Positions 1-8,077 of a DNA stretch of 64,000 nt are shown one piece after another. This stretch comes from Pseudomonadota bacterium (GTDB lineage: Bacteria > Pseudomonadota > Alphaproteobacteria > Puniceispirillales > Marisalimonadaceae), in contig JAQBXK010000002.1 in NCBI GenBank assembly GCA_027625145.1, positions 1 to 64,000 of the forward strand. The letters run 5' to 3'. A program made the position numbers and the translations under genes. Every line of letters starts with the position of its first letter. Positions within the stretch are counted from its first letter, which is position 1. The notes beneath the pieces are model-generated. The model saw nothing but the letters and a program-made list of their open reading frames with translations, was not told the DNA's origin and did no database searches.

Positions 1-538
1 GGCTATCAATTATATGAGTTTTGCCAAAAGCAATTTCTAAAATATCCTCGAATGTTAAATCAGGCCAAGTTGGTTCTGGGATTTCACCTTGGGCAACCAT
101 TACTTCATAACTACCTGTTGCCCTATTAGGGGAAAGTCTCACCCAGTTTTTTTCGGCCATTACTGCAATTTGGCGTTGACTTTGGTTCCAACTGTTCTCG
201 TTTCCATCTTCAGGCGCAGGAGGTACTGGCCATAAAAATACATTGCCCTGCCTATCTATTGAAAGTTTTAGGGTAACCAGTTTAAGGTCTTGCGCTACTG
301 CACTTCCAATATGCGGAGCTATCAAATAGAACCTTTCATCGCCTTCCAGCTTCAAAGTTGCACATTCCAGCCTAAAATTGTTATCGGTATGGACTCTGAC
401 ATATCTCTGCCTGCCAGGCTTATCTACGGGAACATGCATCAAGACCTTTTGCGCAACAGGTAATCCTGAATTGTTTGCAGAAATGCGGAACTTAGAAAAA
501 TCAGTTTTACCATTTTTCTTTTCATCATCGTTACTCAT
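1..538 (-). CDS. Mobile-element protein of unknown function, truncated by the window edge
   Basis: An open frame reads from an ATG at 538 through the left edge, so about 179 N-terminal residues are visible and the C terminus is missing. The start overlaps the alpA stop by four bases (ATGA), which indicates translational coupling. The protein is hydrophilic and has no signal peptide or membrane segment. Its beginning (MSNDDEKKNGKTDFSKFRIS) and internal VFLWPVPPAPEDG and WVRLSPN stretches resemble, from memory, a conserved hypothetical family carried by alphaproteobacterial prophages and integrative elements next to AlpA. No function can be assigned. The gene belongs to the same minus-strand element as the integrase. 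Confidence 0.75.
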   Translation of the reverse strand, partial: MSNDDEKKNGKTDFSKFRISANNSGLPVAQKVLMHVPVDKPGRQRYVRVHTDNNFRLECATLKLEGDERFYLIAPHIGSAVAQDLKLVTLKLSIDRQGNVFLWPVPPAPEDGNENSWNQSQRQIAVMAEKNWVRLSPNRATGSYEVMVAQGEIPEPTWPDLTFEDILEIAFGKTHIIDS

Positions 539-738
539 GACTGATCTCCTAGACATTTAGTTATCCAAGCATCAATAACAGCCTCTTGCCACCCGGCAGC
601 ACGTCCACCTGGTGTTAGCTTGTAAGGTTTGGGAAATTTACCTTGTGCAATCAAACCGTAAATTGTCGAAGGCTGAAATCCTACTTTTGAAGGAAGATCC
701 TTCATGCGTAATGTTCTTACAGTTTTAGTATCGTACAT
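535..738 (-). CDS. AlpA-family phage-type transcriptional regulator / excisionase-like protein
   Basis: This 67-residue protein has the AlpA/MerR-like winged-helix layout: a short N-terminal strand, then LPSKVGFQPSTIYGLIAQGK as the recognition helix-turn-helix, a FPKPYKL strand, and a GWQEAVIDAWI tail. AlpA proteins bind DNA; in cryptic prophages they activate integrase or excision genes and resemble excisionases. It lies between the integrase and the next element gene on the same strand and overlaps that gene by four bases. Its ribosome-binding site sits inside an inverted repeat (746-787), which suggests control of translation or an operator. The family call is confident; the role in excision is inference. 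Confidence 0.85.
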   Translation of the reverse strand: MYDTKTVRTLRMKDLPSKVGFQPSTIYGLIAQGKFPKPYKLTPGGRAAGWQEAVIDAWITKCLGDQS

Positions 739-745
739 AACTTAT

Positions 746-787
746 TAACTCCTTTAAAATTGATTTGTATTCGGTATAAAGGAGTTA
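746..787 (-). promoter_or_regulatory. Inverted repeat covering the alpA ribosome-binding site
   Basis: TAACTCCTTTA at 746-756 and TAAAGGAGTTA at 777-787 are perfect 11-bp inverted repeats separated by 20 bases. On the minus strand the promoter-distal arm contains the AAAGGAG ribosome-binding site of alpA, about ten bases before its ATG. In mRNA the two arms could pair and hide that site; at the DNA level the repeat could be an operator. Which one applies cannot be told from sequence alone. Confidence 0.6.
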
Positions 788-800
788 TTTTTGAAAGTGC

Positions 801-1277
801 TTAACTCTGCATTTTTTTTAACTGATCCATCCACCATCTCACGCTATGATGGCCTTCTTCTAGATAAGACATACCCATATCTTTAGCCAATTGGTGTGCC
901 TTTGTATGTGGAGTATTTAATTCTTTTTTTATCCAAAAACAAAAATTTGTTTTTAAAAATTTCTGATAACTTCTTAAATTTGATCTATAGATATCGTCTA
1001 ATAGAGGTACAATTAGTCTTGCTTCTTGCCGTGCTAGATTTCTGTGTGTTTGATCTTTACCAGACCTTTTCTTTTTTAAAGTTAAAAAGTTATATTTGAT
1101 TGTTTTTTGGGCTTTAACCAAAGGCAATAAACTTGCGATACCTTTTTTGTCATTAAGCAAATATGCGTGAGTTCCTAAGGCCAACAACCAATCATGAGAG
1201 GACGCAACTTTTCCTGTTTTTCTATTTATAAGCGTTAGTCTTTGGTAATGATTTTTCAATATATTTATTCCATTCAT
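801..1277 (-). CDS. Hypothetical protein of the integrated element
   Basis: This open frame of up to 158 residues follows the integrase on the same strand and overlaps its 3' end by 56 bases, so the true start may be an internal TTG near 1185 rather than the ATG at 1277. The product is basic, with many Lys, Arg and His residues. A KKKRSGKDQTHRNLARQEAR stretch near residue 70-90 and a GHHSVRWWMDQLKK C-terminal region stand out. There is no signal peptide or membrane segment. I do not recognise the family. Its position suggests a cargo or accessory gene of the element. Confidence 0.55.
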   Translation of the reverse strand: MNGINILKNHYQRLTLINRKTGKVASSHDWLLALGTHAYLLNDKKGIASLLPLVKAQKTIKYNFLTLKKKRSGKDQTHRNLARQEARLIVPLLDDIYRSNLRSYQKFLKTNFCFWIKKELNTPHTKAHQLAKDMGMSYLEEGHHSVRWWMDQLKKMQS

Positions 1278-2442
1278 TCATGAGTTCTCTTCGTCTTTCC
1301 AGTTGATCGCCTCGTCGATAAGCGGCTTCTACTTTATTTTTGATTGTATGAGAAAGAGCTAATTCAACTGTTTCATTTGAAAACTGATAAGCCTCTTCTG
1401 CAACCCAATCTGTGAATGTGCTTCTAAAACCATGAACTGTGTATGGGCCTATATTCATTTTCTTTAAAAGAACAAGCATAGCGCCATTACTTAAGCCCTT
1501 ACCTATTTTCCCACCTAGAAAGATAAAATCATCAGGTTTTCTATTAGACTTTAAATTATTTATAATTTGTTCTGCACGATTACAGAGCGGTACTCGATGC
1601 TCTTTCCCTGCTTTCATTCGGTATGACGGAATTGTCCAAACTCTGTTGCTAAGATCAATCTCCTGCCACTTTGCACCCCGTACTTCGCCTGTTCGTGTGG
1701 CAGTTAAAATCATAAACTCCAATGCTAGAACTGAGATTCCTTTTTGATCTCTTAGCTTTTTTATGAATAAATTTATCTCTTTATAAGGTAGTGCTGCATG
1801 GTGCTTTACACGCTTTATTTTATCAGTGTTAGCTAGAATTTTATCCAGATGACCACGTAAACGAGCAGGGTTCTCACCTTCAACATATTCCCGAGCACGC
1901 GCCCAATCCCATACAGTTTCAATACGCTGTCTAACTCGGCTAGCAGTTGTAGCCTTGGAAGTCCATATTGGTTCAATAGCTTTTAAAACGAGATCTGTAT
2001 TTAAATCAGAAAGAGATAAGCTCCCAAAAACAGGGTATGCATAAGTCTTGAGCGTGTTAGACCATTGCTGGGCATGCTTAACACTTTTCCATTCGGGCTT
2101 CTTACTAGCAATGCAACGTTCTGCAGCTTCTTCGAAAGTTATGAATCGAGCTTGTTTCAGAAGCCTTTCTCGTTTAATTCGTGTGCGCTCTTCTAGAGGG
2201 TCTAATTTTTTGAGTAATTGCTGACGGCATTCCAAAGCCATATTGCGTGCCATAGCTAGTGTCACAAGATTAAGCGACCCAAGGCCCATCTCACGTTGTT
2301 TGGCAGTGACAGGTGATTTATATCGAAATATCCAAGACTTTGTTCCACTTCTTGCAACTTGAAGATAAAGACCACTATCACAACGATGGTAGCCAATTTT
2401 AGTTTCAGTTTCTACGCTACGTGCTGATTTCAAAAAAGCCAT
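1222..2442 (-). CDS. P4-type tyrosine integrase (DUF4102 plus phage integrase domain)
   Basis: This 406-residue site-specific recombinase has the usual P4-integrase layout: an N-terminal DUF4102 arm-binding domain (about 1-90), a core-binding SAM-like domain (about 100-190) and a C-terminal catalytic domain. The visible catalytic residues are R250 (TATRTGE), H337 and R340 (VHGFRSTF), H365 (LALSHT) and the nucleophile Y375 (AAYRRGD); a Lys of the 277-280 region would complete the set. It appears intact and functional. It is the outermost gene of the element, beside the truncated flavoprotein gene, as expected for an integrase next to an attachment site. Such integrases often use tRNA 3' ends, but no tRNA is visible here. 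Confidence 0.95.
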   Translation of the reverse strand: MAFLKSARSVETETKIGYHRCDSGLYLQVARSGTKSWIFRYKSPVTAKQREMGLGSLNLVTLAMARNMALECRQQLLKKLDPLEERTRIKRERLLKQARFITFEEAAERCIASKKPEWKSVKHAQQWSNTLKTYAYPVFGSLSLSDLNTDLVLKAIEPIWTSKATTASRVRQRIETVWDWARAREYVEGENPARLRGHLDKILANTDKIKRVKHHAALPYKEINLFIKKLRDQKGISVLALEFMILTATRTGEVRGAKWQEIDLSNRVWTIPSYRMKAGKEHRVPLCNRAEQIINNLKSNRKPDDFIFLGGKIGKGLSNGAMLVLLKKMNIGPYTVHGFRSTFTDWVAEEAYQFSNETVELALSHTIKNKVEAAYRRGDQLERRRELMNEWNKYIEKSLPKTNAYK

Positions 2443-2455
2443 TATAATATATTCC

Positions 2456-2477
2456 TACCCACAACTATACCCACAAC
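2456..2477 (-). repeat. Tandem 10-bp direct repeat upstream of the integrase, likely integrase arm site
   Basis: TACCCACAAC occurs twice, at 2456-2465 and 2468-2477, a 12-base period. On the coding strand of the integrase it reads GTTGTGGGTA repeated just before the start codon. Paired direct repeats next to an integrase start are typical arm-type binding sites and may let the integrase repress its own gene. The repeat is seen directly; the role is inference. Confidence 0.55.
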
Positions 2478-2562
2478 AAAGTAGCAGATTACAGTAAGTA
2501 TGTACAGATCTATTAAGATACTTTTCCTTAAAAATCATTACTATAGCTATTTAAATAAGATG

Positions 2563-3435
2563 TTATCGTAATTCTTCAGATATCACTATGGGGGACTTAC
2601 CATCCGCACCACCATAATTTTCAATGAATTGCTCTCGATTGCCATTAAGCAGCCTTCCGCCAAGCTTATAACGAAATGGATCCCACATAATAGGATCCAT
2701 ACCAACTAGCCGAGGAGCAAGGTGACCTATAGGAAAAAATTGAACAAATTCCATGTCAATTAACTCAGCCCCTGCACGAAGAGCAAGAGCATAAGCATCT
2801 CCGCCCATGTTCAATGATGCAGAATTTCTTGAAAAAATTCTTGTAAGTCCACCAGCGGCTAATACTACAGCATTTGTATCTATGGTGATATATGAGCCAG
2901 TCTCAATATCCAACCCAATTGCACCTTTTACTATATTATTATCTACAATAATATCTATAATGTTAAGGCCGCTTGCACGTTTAATATTAGGTTGTTTAGC
3001 AACTTCTCCACGTAAGGTTCGAGATATAGCAGGGCCTGTATTAAGAAAATCAACATAACAACAACGTTTAACGCTGTGTCCTGGAGCCATAACCTGTGAC
3101 ATTCTATTATCTTTGCCAGCCCAATCAGTTTTCCAATCACTCATTTCAAGTATACGGTCTACTGCCTCTTCACAAAGAATTGAACTCAACTCTTCATTAC
3201 ACAGTCCTTGACCCGACTTAATAGTATCATCAAGGTGATGGGTCCAATGATCAGCTTCTTCATGGCCAATTGCTGCAGCTACAGTCATTTGTGCCATAAC
3301 TGTAGCGCCCCCTCTGCTAATTAAGCTTTTATCAGCTAAAAGAATATTCTTACCTGATTGAGCTGCCGCAATACTGGCATACATACCAGCTCCTCCAGCT
3401 CCAATGATAAGAACATCAGTTTTTAATAATTTCAT
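2563..3435 (-). pseudogene. FAD-binding fumarate reductase/succinate dehydrogenase-like flavoprotein, truncated at the C terminus
   Basis: The 290-residue product begins with a classic dinucleotide-binding site (VLIIGAGGAGMYASIAAAQ) and continues with SRGGATVMAQ, VLAAGGLTRI and LNMGGDAYALALRAGAELIDMEFVQFFP, all typical of the FAD-binding domain of fumarate reductase/aspartate oxidase-type flavoproteins. Family members usually have about 540-600 residues; this one stops after ISEELR, before the region that normally carries the substrate-binding His and Arg. The break lies about 120 bases from the integrase start, so insertion of the element is the simplest cause. The gene follows a DUF1330 gene on the same strand. 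The stub is probably inactive. Confidence 0.8.
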
Positions 3436-3528
3436 TAATTATTCCAATAATTTGCAGAAGAAAAATATTGTATTAAAAAACACCTAAACATAAAACTGAC
3501 TAATAGAATAAAAGGAATAAAATTTAAA

Positions 3529-3819
3529 TCACTTGCCTTCAAAAATTCTAATATCTCTGTCTGCACCTCCGTCTAATGCTTTTAGAGCAGCTTGGTAATC
3601 AGGACTATTAAAGGCAGCTATGGCTATCTCTAAACTTTCAAATTCAACTAAAACGGTTTGTTCTGAAACGCCATTTTCATGAGCTTCAACATTGTTAGTG
3701 CTAGCTAAAGTTCTTCCACCAGCTTTAGAAAGTGCTGGGCCAGCCAATTGTAAATAAGCTTTTCGCTTAAGTGGATCTGCGGGAGAACGATGAGCGCTTA
3801 GAAAATAACCTTTAGGCAT
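3529..3819 (-). CDS. DUF1330 family protein
   Basis: This is a 96-residue cytoplasmic protein of the DUF1330 family, small dimeric alpha/beta-barrel (ferredoxin-like) proteins of unknown catalytic role. The family pattern is visible: an N-terminal KGYFLSAHR strand, a middle GGRTLA segment, the TVLVEFESLEIAIAAFNSPDYQAAL stretch in which a strand leads into a helix, and a C-terminal DIRIFEG strand. A good AGGAGTTTCTT-type ribosome-binding site precedes the ATG at 3819. It lies upstream of the truncated flavoprotein gene in the same direction, so the two were probably one transcription unit before the element inserted. The family call is firm; the role is unknown. Confidence 0.88.
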   Translation of the reverse strand: MPKGYFLSAHRSPADPLKRKAYLQLAGPALSKAGGRTLASTNNVEAHENGVSEQTVLVEFESLEIAIAAFNSPDYQAALKALDGGADRDIRIFEGK

Positions 3820-3951
3820 AAGAAACTCCTACATAAATAATTAGAATATAAATAAAACCTACAATAAAAAAAATAAAAAAGAAATAATAGTTATAAATTA
3901 AAATTAGATTAATATAAAAAAATATGTTGAATCAAATCAAGGAAAGAATAA

Positions 3952-4374
3952 TTGGAAAATAAAAATATAGATAAATCAATGGAAAGAGCAAAAACTGGAG
4001 GAACATTTAAATTTTTAAAAACAAAATATTTAGGTTTAGAAAAAGATACATATAAGTATGAATTAACATTTTCAGATGAATGCCTTAATCCATTTAAGAC
4101 AGTTCAAGGTGGTATGATAGCAAGCGCCCTTGATGAAATAACATCAATTAGTGTTAACATTTTTACAAAAGATAAAATGCTACCAAACTCTACTGATATT
4201 CACGTTACATTTCATAGGCCAGTATTGCCAGGAAAAGTAATTGGAACAGCCAAAATTATTAAGTTAGGTAAAACAATTGTTTCAGTTGAAGGTAAGTTGT
4301 ATTCAGTTGAAGGAAAGCTTGCAGCTTCTGCTTTGCATACAGCAATTTTAACTGATACATCTATAATAAAGTAA
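3952..4374 (+). CDS. PaaI-type hotdog-fold thioesterase
   Basis: This 140-residue protein has a single hotdog fold. The helix-capping HGG-like motif appears as VQGGMIASALDEITSISV (about residues 53-70), with an Asp/Glu in the usual catalytic area, followed by the STDIHVTFHRPVLPGKVIG strand typical of PaaI/acyl-CoA thioesterase II-like enzymes, which hydrolyse acyl-CoA thioesters in the cytoplasm. The start is TTG at 3952 with AAGGAAAG upstream; ATG at 3979 is the alternative. A short repeat (VSVEGKLYSVEGKL) lies near the C terminus. The gene precedes a DNA-repair cluster and gives no clue to substrate. A second paralogue lies at 43776-44192. Confidence 0.85.
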   Translation: MENKNIDKSMERAKTGGTFKFLKTKYLGLEKDTYKYELTFSDECLNPFKTVQGGMIASALDEITSISVNIFTKDKMLPNSTDIHVTFHRPVLPGKVIGTAKIIKLGKTIVSVEGKLYSVEGKLAASALHTAILTDTSIIK

Positions 4375-4396
4375 TAATTATATAAAAATTAACTTA

Positions 4397-4549
4397 ATGA
4401 TAAAAAAACAAAACCTACCTTCTAAATTATGCTTGATTTGCAACAGACCTTTTGTTTGGAGAAAAAAGTGGCAAAAAACATGGGATGAAGTTTTATTTTG
4501 TAGCGAAAAATGTAGACGTAATAAAAAGAGGAAAACTATTGAAAAGTAA
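4397..4549 (+). CDS. DUF2256 zinc-ribbon-like small protein
   Basis: A 50-residue frame (ATG 4397, TAA 4547-4549) encodes a small basic protein with two cysteine pairs, CLIC and CSEKC, around the highly conserved RPFVWRKKW and TWDEVLFCSEKCR segments that define DUF2256. The cysteines suggest a structural zinc ribbon. In many bacteria DUF2256 genes sit directly in front of a cryptochrome/photolyase gene, as here. Its stop overlaps the start of the next gene, so translation of the DUF2256-DUF2805-photolyase trio is probably coupled. Function is unknown; a supporting role in photorepair is inference from context. Confidence 0.88.
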   Translation: MIKKQNLPSKLCLICNRPFVWRKKWQKTWDEVLFCSEKCRRNKKRKTIEK

Positions 4550-4745
4550 TCAAGATTTAATAGATGTAAATGCCATAATTGAAATGGCATGGTGTGATAA
4601 AACTAGCTTTGATACTATGAAAAAACAAACTGGTTTATTAGAAAAAGATGTAATAAAAATTATGAGATCTAATTTGAAACATTCAAGTTTTAAAGTTTGG
4701 CGAGAAAGGGTATATGGAAGAAAAGCAAAGCATGAAAAAAAATAA
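4539..4745 (+). CDS. DUF2805 / TIGR03643 family protein
   Basis: The conserved part reads [20 protein letters not shown], then [15 protein letters not shown] and [20 protein letters not shown], which matches the small TIGR03643/DUF2805 family, helical proteins of about 70-90 residues and unknown function often found next to photolyase genes. I place the start at TTG 4539, which follows an AAGAGGAAAA ribosome-binding site and overlaps the DUF2256 stop. A longer in-frame reading from 4452 would add residues that only shadow the DUF2256 gene. The predicted product has 68 residues. The stop overlaps the photolyase start. Confidence 0.82.
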   Translation: MKSNQDLIDVNAIIEMAWCDKTSFDTMKKQTGLLEKDVIKIMRSNLKHSSFKVWRERVYGRKAKHEKK

Positions 4746-6255
4746 AATCCAGGTTGTATGGTTTAAGCGTGATTTAAGAATAACAGATCATAAACCCTTG
4801 TTTGAAGCATCAAAAGACCCTTTGCCTTTATTGTCTATATACATTGTAGAGCCTAACTACTGGCAACAGCCATTTGCTTCAAAAAGGCATTGGAGCTTTG
4901 TTCATGACAGTTTAATTGAATTAAGAGAAGAATTACAAAAAATAGGACAAGACCTTATAATTAGGATTGGAAATGCTCAAGATATTTTCCATGAACTATC
5001 TAAAAATTATACTATACAAAAAATTCATGCACATGAAGAATGTGGAAATAATTGGACTTTTCAAAGAGATAAATTTGTTCAACATTGGTGTAAAGATCAT
5101 AATGTTAAGTTAAATGAATACCCAACTAATGGAGTAGTAAGGCGACTAAAAAACCGAGATGAATGGTCTAAAATTAGAAATAGTAGGATGAAAGAGCAAA
5201 TCATTCCAAGCCTTCAAAACTTGCAGCCTACTATTGGCATTGAAAATGGTTCTATTCCAGGAAAAGATGATTTAATTTTTCAAAATCCTTTTATAGGAAA
5301 AGTACAACAGGGTGGAAGATCTAAGGCTTTAGAAATAATAGATAGCTTTCTTAAAGTAAGAGGCAAAAATTATGTATATAATATATCTGCTCCAGGAAAA
5401 TCAGAATTATATTGTTCGCGTATTTCGCCGCATTTAACATGGGGAACAATTTCGGTAAAAGAACTTTTACAGTTTGTAAATATAAAAAAAAATAGTTTGA
5501 TAGAGCACGAAAAAAAAATATGGAAAAAAAATTTAACGGCTTTAAGTGCTCGTTTATCATGGAGATGTCATTTTATTCAAAAGTTAGAATCTCAGCCATC
5601 TATTGAATATAAGTGTATGCACTCTTTTTATGAAAATTTAAGGAAGGATTGTTTTAATATAGAACACTATACGGCTTGGAAAAATGGCTCAACAGGTTAC
5701 CCTTTTATAGATGCTTGTATGCGTAACTTAAATTATGAAGGTTGGATAACATTTAGAATGAGAGCAATGTTAGTAAGTTTTGCAAGTTATGATCTTTGGC
5801 TTGATTGGAGAAAAACAGGATATCATCTTGCTCAGGTTTTTACTGATTACGAACCAGGAATTCATTATAGTCAATTACAAATGCAGTCGGGAGTAACAGG
5901 GATTAATACTTTAAGAATATATAATCCAATAAAGCAATCACAAGATCACGATCCTAAAGGAATGTTTATACGTAAATGGGTTCCTGAACTCAAAAATATT
6001 CCAGATATGTGGATACATGAACCTTGGAAAATGACAGATTCAATACAAAAAAAAAGTGAATGTATAATCGGTCATGACTATCCCTTCCCAATTGTTAATC
6101 ATATTGTGGCTATTAAAGAGGCCAGATTTAAAATAGGAGAGGTTTATAAAAAAGCAGGGTTTCGTGAAAACTCAAAAATTGTTTTTAATAAGTTAGGAAG
6201 CAGAAAAAAAAGAAAAGGAGTTAACAAAACTGATCTTCAGTTAAAATTGTTATAG
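4732..6255 (+). CDS. Cryptochrome/deoxyribodipyrimidine photolyase family protein
   Basis: This flavoprotein of about 507 residues probably uses blue light to repair UV-induced pyrimidine dimers. The N-terminal photolyase domain starts with [15 protein letters not shown]. The C-terminal FAD-binding domain shows [63 protein letters not shown] and [23 protein letters not shown]. The usual WSAGTG-like segment is here [17 protein letters not shown] choose ATG 4732, which places the first strand at the normal distance; ATG 4714 would add six residues. It follows DUF2256 and DUF2805 with overlaps. Photolyase versus signalling cryptochrome cannot be decided from sequence, but repair is more likely. 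Confidence 0.92.
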   Translation: MKKNKIQVVWFKRDLRITDHKPLFEASKDPLPLLSIYIVEPNYWQQPFASKRHWSFVHDSLIELREELQKIGQDLIIRIGNAQDIFHELSKNYTIQKIHAHEECGNNWTFQRDKFVQHWCKDHNVKLNEYPTNGVVRRLKNRDEWSKIRNSRMKEQIIPSLQNLQPTIGIENGSIPGKDDLIFQNPFIGKVQQGGRSKALEIIDSFLKVRGKNYVYNISAPGKSELYCSRISPHLTWGTISVKELLQFVNIKKNSLIEHEKKIWKKNLTALSARLSWRCHFIQKLESQPSIEYKCMHSFYENLRKDCFNIEHYTAWKNGSTGYPFIDACMRNLNYEGWITFRMRAMLVSFASYDLWLDWRKTGYHLAQVFTDYEPGIHYSQLQMQSGVTGINTLRIYNPIKQSQDHDPKGMFIRKWVPELKNIPDMWIHEPWKMTDSIQKKSECIIGHDYPFPIVNHIVAIKEARFKIGEVYKKAGFRENSKIVFNKLGSRKKRKGVNKTDLQLKLL

Positions 6256-6272
6256 TTTTAACAGTTAATTAA

Positions 6273-6929
6273 TTAACTTTTTTTTGTAATAAACGGCTTT
6301 AATCGATTAGGATAACAAGTCTTACAAATTTCACATACTGTGCCATCGCATCCCCATGCAGAACAAAATTCACGACCATAAAAAATAATTTGTAAATGTA
6401 ACTTATTCCATTTTTCAGATGGAAAAATTTTCTTTAAATCTTTTTCCGTTACCTTAACGTTTTTACCTTTAGTTAGCCCCCACCTTTGAGCCAATCTGTG
6501 TATATGAGTATCTACAGGAAAAGCAGGATGTCCAAAACATTGAGAAACAACCACGCCGGCAGTCTTATGGCCAACGCCTGGAAGTTTTTCAAGTTCATAC
6601 ATGTCATCAGGAACCTCTCCGTTAAATTTTTCAACAAGTATTTTAGAAAGATTAGAAATAGCCTTTGATTTTTGAGGGGCTAAACCACAAGGTCTAATAA
6701 TATTATAAATACTATCAATGTCGACTTTTTGCATTTCAAATGGATTATTAGCAATTGCAAATAACGAAGGAGTAACTTTATTTACTCGTTCGTCTGTGCA
6801 TTGAGCACTCAATAAGACAGCTACTAATAATTCAAAATTATTATTATTATTTAAAGGAACTGGTGTATTGGGATAAAGAGTTTCAAGTCGATTAATTATG
6901 AATTCTGCTCGTTCTTGTTTAAGCATCAT
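6273..6929 (-). CDS. nth: Endonuclease III (DNA glycosylase/AP lyase)
   Basis: This 218-residue base-excision-repair enzyme removes oxidised pyrimidines and cleaves the abasic site. The helix-hairpin-helix LEKLPGVGHKTAGVV carries the catalytic Lys, and FPVDTHIHRLAQRWGL carries the catalytic Asp. LLVAVLLSAQCTDERVNK matches the family N-terminal region. The C-terminal cysteines (CSAWGCDGTVCEICKTC) do not follow the E. coli C-x6-C-x2-C-x5-C cluster spacing, so an iron-sulfur cluster, if present, must be bound differently. The gene converges on the photolyase gene with 17 bases between them, placing two repair genes side by side. Confidence 0.93.
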   Translation of the reverse strand: MMLKQERAEFIINRLETLYPNTPVPLNNNNNFELLVAVLLSAQCTDERVNKVTPSLFAIANNPFEMQKVDIDSIYNIIRPCGLAPQKSKAISNLSKILVEKFNGEVPDDMYELEKLPGVGHKTAGVVVSQCFGHPAFPVDTHIHRLAQRWGLTKGKNVKVTEKDLKKIFPSEKWNKLHLQIIFYGREFCSAWGCDGTVCEICKTCYPNRLKPFITKKS

Positions 6930-7050
6930 AGTTACTCTAAAATTAAAAAATCAATTATATATTAATATATTCAAATTTTCAAAAAATTAAGTCTTTTGTT
7001 AATGTTATATTCAAGATAAAAAATAATTTTAAGATTGGTGGATATATTTA

Positions 7051-7734
7051 ATGGAAAAATTAAAAATGTTTAAGCAAGGCATTTTAGAAGAATTACCATT
7101 GCAATTAGGAGTTTTCCCTTTTGGTATAGTTTACGGAGTAATGGCTATTGAGGGTGGTTTAAATTTTCTTCAATCATTTCTTTTATCATCAATAATTTTT
7201 GGAGGGGCAAGTCAAATTGTTTTTATTCAACTAATATCTAGTTTCACTCCTGCAGGAATAATAATATCATCGGTTGGGGCAATTAACTCAAGGCATTTTT
7301 TATACGGCATGTCCATAATGCCTTATTTACGGGAGTTATCATTAACTTGGCGGGTTGTTTTGGCATATTTATTAACTGATGAAGCATATGCTATTTCAAT
7401 AAAAAAATTTACAAATGACCCTAATAATAGTTTTTTACATTATCATCTATTGGGTACTGGGATTACTTTGTTTATTACATGGCAGATATCAACCCTTACA
7501 GGCATCCTCTTAGGAAAACATTTGCCAGAATTTATAGATTTACAGTTTATAATTCCTCTAACATTTATCGCAATTGTAATGCCAATGATCTCATCAATTT
7601 CAATTTTAATGGCTGCGTTAAGTTCAGGATTTTCGGCATTAATTTTTAATAATTTAGATTTAAATTTATGGATTATACTATCGGCATTAATTGGTTTAAT
7701 TGTAGGAATAGCTACGTCAAGGTTTGATAAGTAA
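7051..7734 (+). CDS. azlC: AzlC family branched-chain amino acid exporter, large subunit
   Basis: This 227-residue inner-membrane protein has about seven hydrophobic segments. Family hallmarks are visible: LPLQLGVFPFGIVYGVMAIEGG at the N terminus, SSIIFGGASQIVFIQL, and INSRHFLYGMSIMPYLREL, followed by LAYLLTDEAYAIS. AzlC works with the small AzlD subunit to export branched-chain amino acids or related compounds, and the azlD gene follows directly with a TAATG stop-start overlap. The ATG at 7051 has a GGTGG-type site upstream. A second, diverged AzlCD pair is found at 59985-61071. The exported substrate is not shown by the sequence. Confidence 0.9.
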   Translation: MEKLKMFKQGILEELPLQLGVFPFGIVYGVMAIEGGLNFLQSFLLSSIIFGGASQIVFIQLISSFTPAGIIISSVGAINSRHFLYGMSIMPYLRELSLTWRVVLAYLLTDEAYAISIKKFTNDPNNSFLHYHLLGTGITLFITWQISTLTGILLGKHLPEFIDLQFIIPLTFIAIVMPMISSISILMAALSSGFSALIFNNLDLNLWIILSALIGLIVGIATSRFDK

Positions 7735-8048
7735 TGACAATGTGGATAATCATAATATTATGTGGTGCGATTACTTTTTTAATTAGATTTATTCCCTTAT
7801 CAGGGCTTCTTCCAAATGAACTTCCAACGTCGATTAATAAATCACTAAAGTATATTCCTATAGTAATTTTAATACCTATGATTATAAATAGTTTATCAAT
7901 AGTTGAAGGCACAGAAGTTTATTTGTTTAATAATTACAAACTTTACGCAGCTCTAATTGCTGTTATAGCGACTATTTTTTTTAAAAATGTATTTGCTACT
8001 ATTATGATAGGAATGTTCAGTTTTATTTTTATGTCTAACTTTTTGTAA
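7734..8048 (+). CDS. azlD: AzlD family branched-chain amino acid exporter, small subunit
   Basis: This 104-residue membrane protein has three or four hydrophobic helices. MWIIIILCGAITFLIRFIPL at the N terminus and LKYIPIVILIPMI in the middle fit AzlD, the small partner subunit of AzlC. The ATG shares the last base of the azlC stop codon (TAATG), so the two products are translationally coupled and probably made in similar amounts. The gene ends 29 bases before the MazG-like gene, which may belong to the same transcript. The call rests on size, topology and pairing with azlC. Confidence 0.87.
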   Translation: MTMWIIIILCGAITFLIRFIPLSGLLPNELPTSINKSLKYIPIVILIPMIINSLSIVEGTEVYLFNNYKLYAALIAVIATIFFKNVFATIMIGMFSFIFMSNFL

Positions 8049-8077
8049 ACATACTTTTCTAATGATGGGAGAATTTG

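Noticed and set aside
896-1099. 67-residue hydrophobic plus-strand frame in the mobile element
   Set aside because: It is antisense to the hypothetical gene at 801-1277 and has no ribosome-binding site.
2443-2562. tRNA gene as integration target of the P4-type integrase
   Set aside because: I looked for a cloverleaf or TTCGA-type T-arm near the integrase border on both strands and saw none.
4452-4538. N-terminal extension of the DUF2805 frame
   Set aside because: These codons overlap the conserved DUF2256 gene in another frame and show no similarity to DUF2805; TTG 4539 has the better ribosome-binding site.
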